A stretch of 64,000 bases of DNA from Diabrotica undecimpunctata (lineage: Eukaryota > Arthropoda > Insecta > Coleoptera > Chrysomelidae). The position numbers and the translations under genes are program-made. Where the stretch lies: assembly GCF_040954645.1 (NCBI RefSeq), contig NC_092806.1, forward strand, positions 110,204,731 through 110,268,730, written 5' to 3'. Under the pieces are notes generated by a model. The model was given only the letters and a program-made list of their open reading frames with translations. It was not told the origin of the DNA and did not search any database. Of the stretch, positions 10,727-21,539 are shown in pieces (the first letter of the stretch is position 1; each line of letters starts with the position of its first letter).

Positions 10727-12343
10727 TTACAAATCCAAATCAGATTCAGAAGATGAACTTTCAGAACCAAGATTTATAATAACTGGCTCGATCATTTTAT
10801 CAGTAATATTGTCCAGCTTCCACATTTTTTCCTCTTCTTTAATAGTGTGATTTACTGCCTTTTCCCAGTTTTCAGGTTTTACATTATTTACGACCTCCAA
10901 AAACAACTGTTTAACATCATGAATTTTAAAAGTGGTATTTTTTCTTGAAACTTCACTCTTTATCTGTGCCCATACCAGTTCAATCGGGTTTAATTAACAA
11001 TGATGTGGTGGGGATCTAAGTACTGTCATTCCACGATTTTTGGCAATTTCATCAATTTCGTATTTTTTAAATTTTTCTTTATGAAGGGCACACAACGAAT
11101 AAAGTTCCTTTCTTATAGATCCGGGATGGTACGTAATATTTTTTGAACTCAGCCAATTCTGCAAGTCTTTTTTTAACCACTTGGTTGTGGGCAGTCCTTC
11201 TATAAGTCTGGAGTGATAACTTGCATTATCCATTACTATTACACAGTTCTTAGGAAGAAGATCTATCATTTGTTCGAACCATTCTTGAAAGACATCAGCG
11301 TTCATGTCTTCATGGTAGTCACCGGTACGAGTTGATTCAAAAGTTAATAAACCACCTTCAACAAAACCGTCTTAACTGCCAATGTGTACTATTATCAGCC
11401 TCCGTCCCTCTCCTGATGGTATATTTAAACCAGTAGATAAGTTATTTACAAAAGCGTGCCTTTGACTTGTAACAGTTTCATCCTGCCAAAATTTATTTGG
11501 TGTATGACCCTCGTTGATCCATGTTTCATCAAGATAAAATATTTTTCTTTTTTGGTTTCTCATTTCCTTTATGGTTCTTAGAAAATGTCTTCTCCATATG
11601 ACAATATCGCTTCTTTCTAATAAAATAGACTTTCTGGGATTCTTATTCCAGCGGAAGCCTATTTCTTTTAAAAGTTTCCATAACGTACTTCGACTCATTT
11701 CTGGGTAATCCTTATCATCTCGAACTGAGACAAGAACTTTATCCAATGTTGGAAATTCTTGTCTAAAGAAGAATTCATGCACTTTCCGTCGAAGTCCTTC
11801 TTTAAAATGATATTCTATTTGAAATTTTGGTTTCCCTGGAGCATTACGTGGCATTTGAAAACTACCACATTTCTCTTCTTTAATAACTCTGTAAATCGTA
11901 GATTTCCCAACACCAAGTGTACTGCTAACTAACTCAACGGTCTCATCAACACTTTCACATAAACGTTTGTCTGTAAATGATTTAAAACAATTAAATATTA
12001 TTGTTCTGAAGCTATTTTCTTGTGGCATTTTAAATTAATTACTATTTAACTGGGAATAAGCCACAATTAAAGGTTAAAATACGTTTATTGACGTTTCAAT
12101 TTCCACTTCGGAAATCGTTCTCAAAATACAAACATTAGTAAATTTAATTAAACATAATTTACTAATGTTTGTATTTTGAGAACGATTTCCGAAGTGGAAA
12201 TTGAAACGTCAATAAACGTATTTTAACCTTTAATTGTGGCTTATTCCCAGTTAAATAGTAATTAAATTAAATATTAATGTTTTTTCATTAACTGTTAGAG
12301 GACCAATTTTTCGGCGTTTACACGGCACTTCCAAATTTTCCAT
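10727..12343 (-). pseudogene. DD82E (Sailor-type) transposase gene, interrupted
   Basis: A DDE transposase gene on the minus strand from ATG at 12343 to TAA at 10727-10729. The first 26 codons (MENLEVPCKRRKIGPLTVNE...) are separated from the rest by the 233-bp foldback element at 12034-12266; removing it with one TTAA copy leaves one frame of about 459 codons. Domains: N-terminal HTH (SSTLGVGKSTIYRVIKE), SRSTLWKLLKEIGFRW, first Asp in FYLDETWIN (codon 11528-11530), second Asp in VIVMDNASYHS (11228-11230), third Glu in LNPIELVWAQ (10979-10981). The second Asp and Glu are separated by 82 residues, the spacing of the DD82E IS630-Tc1-mariner group called Sailor. Two in-frame TAA stops (11372-11374 and 10994-10996) sit at positions that are plausibly Glu in relatives; the second lies five codons before the catalytic Glu. 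An acidic Ser/Asp tail ends the protein. Confidence 0.85.
12034..12266. mobile_element. 233-bp foldback element (perfect 108-bp arms) with TTAA flanks
   Basis: Bases 12037-12144 are the exact reverse complement of 12156-12263, separated by an 11-base spacer. TTAA flanks both sides (12030-12033 and 12267-12270). Excising the element plus one TTAA restores the transposase reading frame, whereas the alternative 5-bp AAATT duplication does not, so the TTAA reading is preferred. No coding capacity. The arms share TTGACGTTTCAAT and CCACTTCGGAAAT with the decayed repeat at 722-850. Perfect arms suggest a recent insertion or gene-conversion upkeep. Confidence 0.85.
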
Positions 12344-12582
12344 AACACTAGTATACACAATAAACTGCACCTTGCAACTGAAGTACCTACTTTTAGTGAA
12401 CTGTTAAGAATTTTGAATACGCCACTTGGACCTTCCTACAAAATGGAAAAACCCACTATCACATTTTCTGTGGAATAAGTTTAGAAGGTAATTATCTAGT
12501 TAATTACTGTCGTAGATTCCTGGAATTAAAGAATTAAATGTTTGATTGTTGAAACCCTTACTTCGTGGAATGCACTTATTTC

Positions 12583-12610
12583 AGATAAAATAAAACGTTT
12601 TATTTTATCT
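12583..12610. repeat. Perfect 28-bp palindrome
   Basis: AGATAAAATAAAAC is followed directly by its exact reverse complement, with no spacer. It could be a foldback remnant or a chance feature of AT-rich DNA. The central ACGT makes chance less likely. Confidence 0.7.
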
Positions 12611-12655
12611 AAAGAATTAAACTTTATTTTGCAAATAGGTAGGTACTTATTAAAC

Positions 12656-12683
12656 TTTTATTGGTTATATATAACCAATAAAA
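12656..12683. repeat. Second perfect 28-bp palindrome
   Basis: TTTTATTGGTTATA is followed directly by its exact reverse complement, 45 bases after the palindrome at 12583-12610. The pair is notable because both have identical length and no spacer. Confidence 0.7.
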
Positions 12684-12689
12684 TAAACA

Positions 12690-15030
12690 TCTTACATTTC
12701 TTGCAAATTCATTAGTACCTGTTAACCTCCATCACTCCGACACTGGCAACCTTATTTAGGGATTAGTAAACCTCACAACTATTGTATTCTATTCTGCTCC
12801 AACCTTTATACCTGGTGGTCATACTCAATTTAAAATTGTTTTCCTATATACTTCTGTAAACTTGTTGACAAATATCTGTTTTTCATTGAGTCACCCGTAT
12901 CAACAGTTTAGGGATTTGCATACATAATTTATTATTTTATTACTCTCTCATACATAAAAATACACTATAAGATATTAAATTTGTGAAACCACAAGAATTA
13001 GTAGACCTAATAAAGTTTGTGATGCGAGAATCAAGGAAAAGGTGTAATATCTACTGGAAATATCATTGTTGTAAGTAATTAGGTATAAGTTAAGGTATAA
13101 ATTTTGCCGATGTATTTTTGAAGGATAAATTAAATAGTTTTATTTTATATCTTATTTTATTATTTTGGTAGTTTATACCGGTGGTCCTTCGATTTTCCAT
13201 CAAGCTTCTGAGCCATCTAAGAAATGTAGGAGAAATATTTCCCATAGTCTAGTCCACTGTTCAAATCTTATTGATTTTACCATATCCTTTTTTCTATATC
13301 AACTAATAATGTACACTATCCACTTAATATGGCTATTTGATTTCTAGAAGTTTTTTAAACAATTAATAAATTGTGACTTAAAACATTTTCTTTCTATTCT
13401 CTATTCATATTTTTTACGTAGTTTTTTCCATCTTTAATGATTATGTTCGGAGTAAACAAATAAATACAATCGATTATGTTCCTTTATGGTTAATTGGTTA
13501 AAAGAAAATATACAAATCCGAATTTCTACATAAATAAAACAACATTCTTCTCGAAAAGCATGTTCAATTCCACCCTACTCCCCTCCAAAATAAAATCTGT
13601 ATTCAATTAGGTAAACTCACAGGAATCAAATTGGGTGCTCTCGTCAAAGGGAAGTTAAACAGAAGCGAATCAATTTTGATTGGTATTTTACAGACTTATA
13701 TTTGTGTTTATTGTAGGGAAAATGTCATTATCGAATTGTAAAGATGAAAATAATAAGTATAAAGGCGTAGCGGGAGAAAGAAAAGGCGACATCTCTTCCT
13801 CCAAATTCTCGAAATGAAACAGAAATAACATAATGAAGCAGACGAAGAACAGTGGCTTGCCGCAATAATTTTTGTGGCCTCTTTTAGACGATAGTTATCA
13901 CACTACAACTGTAGAAAATTCCGTGTTTATACAATTTTTTGTTCTAATAATTTATTGAACAATATGTGCACCATTTTTTAGTATTCTACCAAAGGATTTT
14001 GACATTTATCTAGACAAGCTTATTTTTCTTTGTTTATTCTTCTTAACTTTCATCAGATATTGTACAATTGTACATTTGCTCTTTCAAAAGCAGGATCTTG
14101 CGAATTTTCCATACTATCCGTTTCTTTTATTCGTTTGTATGAGTCTCTTTTATTTAACCCAGTTCTAAGCTTTATTTTCCATTTCTTTAGATGAACATTA
14201 AATAAATCGTGGTTGATCACATTTTCGAAGGAATCTGACCATTTAATTTGTTATTCTCTCCTTACAAAGACAGATATTTAAGGCTGATAAAATGTATCAA
14301 AAAAAATGCACCTATAATAAAGAAGGTAAAACAAACACAAAACTTTGTTAAAATTTATACTAAATTGTACAATTATCCAATGAATTACAAAATAAAGAAA
14401 TTGCCTATAGCGATATAGATATCTTATAGAAAATATAAATTGTCTTAGAGATAGACACAGTACATAAAATATTCAAAAATGTTCCATTAGCAATAAGCTA
14501 ATATGTCACACCAAGAAATTCTCAATATAATTAATTATATAAGCTTTATTATTGGCTTCCATATTATAAACACTCAGATCACATGCGTGTGAGAGATTTA
14601 AATTTTATCACTAATCTACATTATTTAGTTATTTTTTACAAGAATCAATAAAACCACTTTCTGTTGCAGTGAATGATTTCCATAATGTAGCTTTTGTAAC
14701 AATTTCTGAATTATTGTGTTTTTTATGGAAACATCTTAATGTTTGTCATAAATTTAACTTCTTAAATTAGGTAAATTTATAATTTCTAATCATAATTTGA
14801 GATATGTACCATTATTATCTATTTGATTTTAGCCCTAAAAAATATAATAAACAATATGGAAATCTTGATGTCGCCAAAAGCTACCTATAGATACTTGGCT
14901 GTATTTCCTACAGATACCCGAAGAAAGTTTAAAACAAATGGAAAAAGATAATGCGAGTAAATAATAAAAGTAAAATGTAATGGCATGTCCCGCAAAACCC
15001 AAAACCAAAAAAGGTATATCGATAGAAGGC
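12690..15030. other. No recognisable gene
   Basis: AT-rich, with only short frames on both strands (for example 13165-13347) lacking family motifs. No target duplications or long inverted repeats seen. Confidence 0.35.
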
Positions 15031-15034
15031 AACC

Positions 15035-15035
<1 letters not shown>

Positions 15036-15082
<47 letters not shown>
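15036..15082. repeat. (AT)n microsatellite
   Basis: About 23 uninterrupted TA units. Reading frames running through it only translate the dinucleotide repeat as alternating Ile-Tyr. Confidence 0.95.
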
Positions 15083-15086
<4 letters not shown>

Positions 15087-15089
15087 TTC

Positions 15090-16315
15090 TTACTATTGGT
15101 CGTCTTTAGTACAGTGCAGCCAAGTTAGAAAATGGAGCATGTTAACTTGGGAAAGGATTGTTTTGTGAAGAAAAGAGACTTTTTCAATTTTAGATTTACG
15201 GTAAATTTCGGATTTTTCAAATTAGGATAGGTATTTAAGATTAGTTTAAGTAAATAAATTACCCAATACCGAAAGGTACAAATGGGTCTACTGATTAAGT
15301 AAAGGAAAGTAAAGTTAAGTAAATAAAATATTATATTGAAATATCAAATCTACCTGAATTTTTCAAGGATTAATTTCGGTTACCACGAAATAAGTCATTA
15401 AGGGTATTAGTAGAAACTAGAAAGTCTTTGTCTCATATTTTTGTACACAATTATGGGAATTAGAAAGTGTTGGCGTTTGGAGAATTGAGTCGAGGATGTT
15501 GATTGGTCAACAGAAAACAAGAATGATTTTTGAAGTAGAAAAAGTGATCATCTGCTGGACGGGAAGTGAATAAAAAGATCAAATCGACAAGTGTGTGTGT
15601 TTTTTTTAAAAACGTTAAAAGAAAAGTATAGATTTTGTGAAAATAGTAGTGTCAGTAAGTTTTGAAAGCTGATTTGCCGGATGAAAAGGGTGCAGAATTT
15701 GTAAGTACAAACAAATTATTATTCCCGATGAGATTCGTAGTTAAACAGATAGGGGCAATCCCAAAAGGAAATAGAAACGTGAGTTCGGACGTTCTTTTGA
15801 TCGACAGGACTGTTTTTATAAGCAGAACCAGGGAAGGAGTTCTTCGATAGAGAGTTAATTAAAGTGAATCATTTTCATAAAGTGCAGAGAAAAATTTATT
15901 GAGACGAGACAATAGATGGGACTATTTCTTATTGTAATTTTATATGAGAAAGCTATATGATTTAGGGAACATTTATTTCTAAGGGATTTCATTATTGTAT
16001 AAACAGTTTTAAAAAGGTTTATTTTACTTTTATATTTTAATTGTATTGTATTGCACAAATTTGAGGTTTTTTTTATTTATTTCTTTTACTCCTCTTCTTA
16101 TTGAACACTATTGAAGATAAAGGTATTTTTTGAACTTAAATAGGAACCCTGAGATAAGAAAACATATGAACTATGAAATTGGCGTCGTTAATAAAATTTA
16201 TTCACATATTCTAATAAAATTCATTAATTAAAATTTTTTAATTGTTTTAATTAGCTAATTGGATCATAATTAATTTAATTATTGTTTTATCATATATTTC
16301 AAAATTACAATATTA
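15090..16315. other. No recognisable gene
   Basis: Only short frames; the 62-codon frame at 15662-15850 has no recognisable motif. Bases 16190-16275 are extremely AT-rich. Confidence 0.3.

Positions 16316-16320
<5 letters not shown>

Positions 16321-16372
<52 letters not shown>
16321..16372. repeat. (AT)n microsatellite
   Basis: An uninterrupted run of about 26 AT units. Confidence 0.95.
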
Positions 16373-16377
<5 letters not shown>

Positions 16378-17037
16378 AAATATTTAGCAGAATTACATAA
16401 TTTTCATGACTTCAAAATAGTAATCGCATTACTAACATCTTTGTGTACCGACACTGGCGAAAATATTTATTTGGAAAATTAGATTTGTTCTCACTTTGTA
16501 CGAGTACAAATTGCTTCGGCCTTGCACTACCAATCGATAAAGACTTTGAAGATTGCTGCCATTTTCTATAGGTAGTCGGAATTTTCGTAAAAATATATCA
16601 TTAAGCTTCGAAATAAATAAATATATTATCATTTCTTTGCCTCTGCGAAAGAGAATTTTAATTTTTATTTTCCATTCACTCCCGCTTCTCCATTATTCTG
16701 GGGAATGGAAAATGCTTTTATAATTTCGTTTTTCCTTTTTTTGTATATGCCTACATAATTAGGTTTCGAATAAAACAGCACCCACGGCCGGCGTGTTTGT
16801 CGTATTGTCTGCATCAATGAAGGTCTAAATAATTTTTTGAAACAGAGTAGCTAATCACATTGTCAGATGGGGATATAAAAAATAATGTCCTTTTTATTTC
16901 ATTAATAATCAATAGTATCTTTTATGCATTAAAATCTTTATTGAGGCAGCAGTAAACTGGCGGAAAAATCTATAAATATAGGTAAATACGAGGTCGAGAA
17001 ATAAATTAAATACTATTCTTTTTATTTCATATTGTAT

Positions 17038-17257
17038 CAGTGGCGCACCCAGGGGGGGTTTTGGGGGGTTAACCCCCCCATTTTCCGACACTGTTACTCA
17101 CACATTTTGAGGGTTTCCGAAACGGAATAGGGTTTCCGACCCTATTCGGACACTGTTACTCACACATTTTGAGGGCTCAAAATGGAGGTAACATCATAAA
17201 AAAAAATTCGGTGACCAACCAAAACCCCCCCAGAGGCAAATTCTAGGTGAGCTACTG
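17038..17257. mobile_element. 220-bp hAT-type miniature element with 8-bp target duplication
   Basis: The left end CAGTGGCGCACC and the reverse complement of the right end, CAGTAGCTCACC, are imperfect terminal inverted repeats. An exact 8-bp duplication TATTGTAT (17030-17037 and 17258-17265) flanks the element, the hallmark of hAT transposons. Inside is an imperfect direct repeat of about 29 bp containing GACACTGTTACTCACACATT (near 17087 and 17149), as well as G-rich and C-rich runs near the ends. It is non-coding. Confidence 0.85.
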
Positions 17258-17269
17258 TATTGTATAGAT

Positions 17270-18005
17270 CATTTAAACCACGCTAAACGGTTAAAAATTC
17301 TAATCGGTATTCAATCGAAAGAGTGTGTTATCAAGAATATGCTTGCTTTATATTTATGTTGTACATATAAACTACAACCTACAATCTGGACGAATTTTTA
17401 AGAAACTAATTATTATTTTTGAAATAGTTTTGGAATTATAATGAGTGAATATTTCAATAATATAACTTTCATTAATTAGGAGCAGATCAATTCTTAGGCA
17501 CATTTGTAAATGTATTGGTTTTCCAAAAATTCCGATATTGACCTTATAATTTTCGAAATTTGAATAATTATGTTTTCCTCAAATATTACAATTAAAGAAA
17601 AGACTAGTATTAAAAGTGTATGACGTAATTGAACATCAAATGACGTTGGCTACTGTTGGAAATATAAAGTCAATACTTCGTGACTGTACTATTTTACAGG
17701 CTTTTTAGATTTTGGAAAAATGGAAAAATATGGTCATTCAACTTTAACGAACATATGTAAAATATTATCACGATGACATACCTATGAGGCAATTGCCGAG
17801 TAAATGACATATAATTTCGGCTCATATTATAACATCGAACACGATCGATACTTCTTCACTTCACTTATGTATTCTAGAATGCCTTATGTGGAATGTAAAA
17901 CGGATTCGGAAGAATGGCCTACTTCTAGATTTTTCTACTGTTTACCTGAGTTATCTCGAATTTATTACTTAGCCATATAAAGACCGGTTATTATTATGGA
18001 GAGTT
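17270..18005. other. No recognisable gene
   Basis: AT-rich unique-looking sequence between the hAT miniature element and the element with repeated end motifs. No frame of interest. Confidence 0.3.
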
Positions 18006-18011
18006 AGTTAA

Positions 18012-19715
18012 GGTACAAGTAAACTCATCACCAATTACCATACATACCCTCGTACATAGTACAAACTCATCACCGCCATAAAAGTAGGGATTTTAAAATA
18101 AACCCCAAGAGATTGGTAAACTCATCACTGTCCTACCTGCACCCAGTGGCAGGTATAGACCATAAACCCCTTACAAACCGCTTTGACAGAATAAATCTAA
18201 AATAGATGTATAAAATGCAAATACAATTCATTGGTTTTTATTTGGGAATTCCACAAAATTCTATTGATAGGTACCTAAAACTATGCGAAAAGAAAAATTT
18301 CTCTTCATTTCCCCTTGTTCCTTTAACATGAATAGTGAACTGCTCATTGATCCGTTTTGAGCCAACGCGGACGAAAAATAATAGTTATCAATAATTTCAA
18401 ATTTCAATTGCTAAAGACTCTAAAATCAAATTGCCTTTTGTGGACTTGTTCGACGAAAGGGTGTAAGGCTAAATAGATTAGGCTGAATAGGTGAGTAGAT
18501 TTTATACCGTTTTTAGTTGTTTCGCACTGGTGACTGATCATTCTGATCAAAGAGAAAAAATCAGTTTAAGTTCTTTATGTCAACTGTACAAGATGTTTCT
18601 TGTAGACAAGGCATAATATTACTTTGTTGCTTTAAGTAGATTATCCTTTCTGATATTACATTTTTAGATTTCTAATTAAATTGTTAAAGTCACATTGTCA
18701 CAGTTTTAGATTTTAGGTAGATTATTCTAAAACATTGAATATCTCAAAAAGTATGCCAGATATTACGTAGACTGTTCACCTACGGATGTGAGGAACAAGA
18801 TTTTTTGTTTTTTTTTTTGTTTTATTATGACAGTTTTACATCATACACCATTCGATTAATTAAGTTTGATTGTTGGTTAAATTTTCTGGATTTTAATTGC
18901 AATAAGAAAAGTAATATTTACGAAACTGTTAAATACAAACCAAAATATGTATATAAAGTATGTATGTTACTTATGCATTATCCACTTGAGGAAAGTACGG
19001 TAATAAGTGCGAATTGGTGTAATATTGAAGATGATGGTCTATTATATGGTGGGAAAATAATTGTTGGTGATAGACCACTTAATTCCAGAGAAAATCCAAA
19101 AACTTGGTTGGGTAACCACTTAAAAGAGGGGAGATTCAAACGGCAAGTGGCTGCACCACTTATTTGGCTTGTCATTTTTGGACCCAGAATGAGTCGGCGA
19201 TTGTTTTGTCAATAATTTCATGCGGATATCCATAACATGCCTTCATTTATGAAAATGGCCGATTATATGGTCTAGCCATAAACATTTCACCACAAATCCA
19301 TGCGAATCCTTTCATTCCCATTTTTCCAACTCTTTTTAATAAATATTTTCATTATAAAGTCCACTATCGAAAACCTATGCATCTGAATTTTCAGATCTTA
19401 AAACTGTTTAGATTGGGAAATACGTCTTATAGGCCACACCGTAAGAAACCCGATATTAGTATCTATTTTAAAGCAATTTTGTTAAAAAAATATTCTGAAT
19501 TTAATAAATTAACACATAAACAAGAAGTGTAACAGGTAACAGGCAATCTTCAGCATGAAAAACCAGCGCCTTGGCGCAAAAATGCTGGTGATGAGTTTAC
19601 CTATCTGCGGTGATGAGTTTACCTATCTTCAAAGGATGCCGGTGATCAGTTTACTGTATCTCGGAGGGTCTAATAACTTTATGGGGGGCTATAAAGTGAT
19701 TAGTTTGTACACGTC
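18012..19715. mobile_element. Unclassified 1.7-kb element with repeated motifs at both ends
   Basis: The left end has three copies of AAACTCATCAC(C/T), at 18021, 18063 and 18118. The right end has four inverted copies, (G/A)GTGAT(G/C/T)AGTTT, at 19587, 19609, 19641 and 19695. Several are extended to GTAAACTCATCACC or GTACAAACTCATCACC. Inverted, clustered motifs at both ends are typical of transposase-binding subterminal repeats. The left 280 bases are homologous to 63744-63940, so this is a dispersed family. The only sizeable interior frame, 18805-19215 (+), encodes a 136-residue protein (PLEESTVISANWCNIEDDGL...) that I do not recognise. Element ends, target duplication and superfamily are undetermined. 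Confidence 0.65.
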
Positions 19716-20334
19716 CAGTTTTTAAGTAGTATTTGGGAGAATTTCATAACAACTGTAGACTTTTTTAAAAATGTATTACTCATATTACATTATTTTTGAA
19801 AATCGGAGCTAGTAAACAACGCCAGTATTTAGGAGATATTCGAAAATATAAACGAAGAAATGAAACATGTAAAGGCCGTTCAGTAAAAAAAATGAAAGGA
19901 CAAAAGTAAGCAAATCAATCCTCAAGCTTTCCTAAAAGGATTATCTCTAGGACTAAAAATTCCTCTCTGCAAAGACCTATCAAGGTGTATTATATTATAA
20001 GTACATATTTAAATTTAGTACAGTCGTAGATCTCATAAAAATCGTAAAAAATGGCAAAAATCGTGAAACGTTTATTATTTAACGGTTTATAGAAACTGAC
20101 TTCGATTACTACAAAATGCAAACATTGCTTACGAACGCTGCACTGTTCACATGTAAAACGCATTTTTATTTTTGTCGATTGAACACTGATCAACAGATAT
20201 CGAATTTTTCTCGTCATTAATGACATTGACATTGAATGACAATATTTTGTATATAGAACTAACTTGCTTATCGATCGTAGTGATAGATCAGATAGCAATA
20301 ATCATAAGATTCCTGTTGGAGTTTTATTAAATAA

Positions 20335-21535
20335 ACAAAATAATAATAATAAATGACATCGTTATCATACCTCGCTTGGGCGGAGCGCCTCTTCAAGGTG
20401 TGGTAGCTCCCTTACCAGGGAGTGAACTGGGCAAAGAGCAGACATCTTTTTGCGAATGTAATTGTTGTGGATGCAGTTTAGAGAGTTAGACAGACGAGTG
20501 AGTTGCTAAGAAGCAGCTGTCAGAATTGTTGGTGGTTGAGGAAGCTGTAGTAATCAGGAAGCTCATTTCCAGCCAAGTTGAGAATTTTGGTTCGGAGGAA
20601 AGGAACTTTTTTTTGGGGTAGCCTGGTGAGTATATGCCCTAGGCGATGGCATGATGATTGGACAACCTCTTCTGTTCTGATGTTGGAGCTACCTATTGTG
20701 CGTAGGACGTATATCTTTCCGAGAGAGCGGATTCTACTCTATATTATGGGAATATCATATAGTTGGTGGATAAATGCCGACGGATAGTCTACAAGTTTCC
20801 TCATGATTATTCTTAGGATTTTTACTCTTCTTCTGTACTCAACAATTGGCTTTATCCAGGTTTTGTACGTCTGCAGGAGAGTTCTGTGCTGGGTGCTGCT
20901 AAATTTACCTGCTAAAGCTCCTAGGAGTCTCTTTCTCACCCTGTTTAGAGTGAGGTTTAGTTCGGTGTCTCAGTTGAGGTTCCTCTGAAATTAAACGCCT
21001 CAAATTAGACCAGCCTTTGAAATGGAACTCTATCTCTACAGAGCTCTATCCGGTTGCCCTTATCTTCATGCCAGGGAATGCCCGGATATCTGAAAGGAAT
21101 GGGTTGAGGTTTTGTTGGGTTTAGAGTAACTCTCCATGCATTGCACCATTTGACGCTTCTGTCGAGTTGGGCCTGAGATTTGTCGAATACAGTTCGATTC
21201 CTCAACATTCCGTCGATGATGCCTGAGAAAATTAGTGCAGTATCATCGACATACACTAGGGTGGTTTCGAAGTATTCTGTTAGGCTGGGGAAGTCGCTGT
21301 TATAAACTGTGTAAACTTCATCTTGTGGAGTGAATGGTGTGGAGTATTGTTTTTAGAAATGTGGTTGGCATTTCAGAGCGGCGGGGTTTTTAGATCAAGC
21401 CTGCGTGCCAGACCTTATCAAAAGCCTTCTGGACGTCTAGGAATGTGCCGATGGCTACTTTGTGTTTTTTCGTTGATACGGTTACCGTCGTTGATTATAT
21501 GTTTATTGTCGGATTGATACAACTTTTATTTCCTA
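20335..21535 (-). pseudogene. Jockey-like LINE reverse transcriptase, 5'-truncated and decayed
   Basis: The minus strand, read from 21535 down, gives VAIGTFLDVQKAFDKVWHAG (about 21393-21455), then after frameshifts VYVDDTALIFSG with the YVDD catalytic box (about 21231-21259), DRSVKWCNAWRVTLNPTKPQ, VRKRLLGALAGKFSSTQHRT, LLQTYKTWIKPIVEY and LPQKKVPFLRTK, the usual Jockey RT-to-thumb order. The longest pieces are 21005-21256 and 20739-20939 (minus). The 3' end is about 20340, where the minus strand ends in an ATTATTATTATT-type tract. The endonuclease region is missing. Confidence 0.8.
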
Positions 21536-21539
21536 TGCC

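Noticed and set aside
14980..15168. Open frame with a long Ile-Tyr run (also at 16282-16482 and 50337-50519)
   Set aside because: These are translations of (AT)n microsatellites, with no independent coding evidence.
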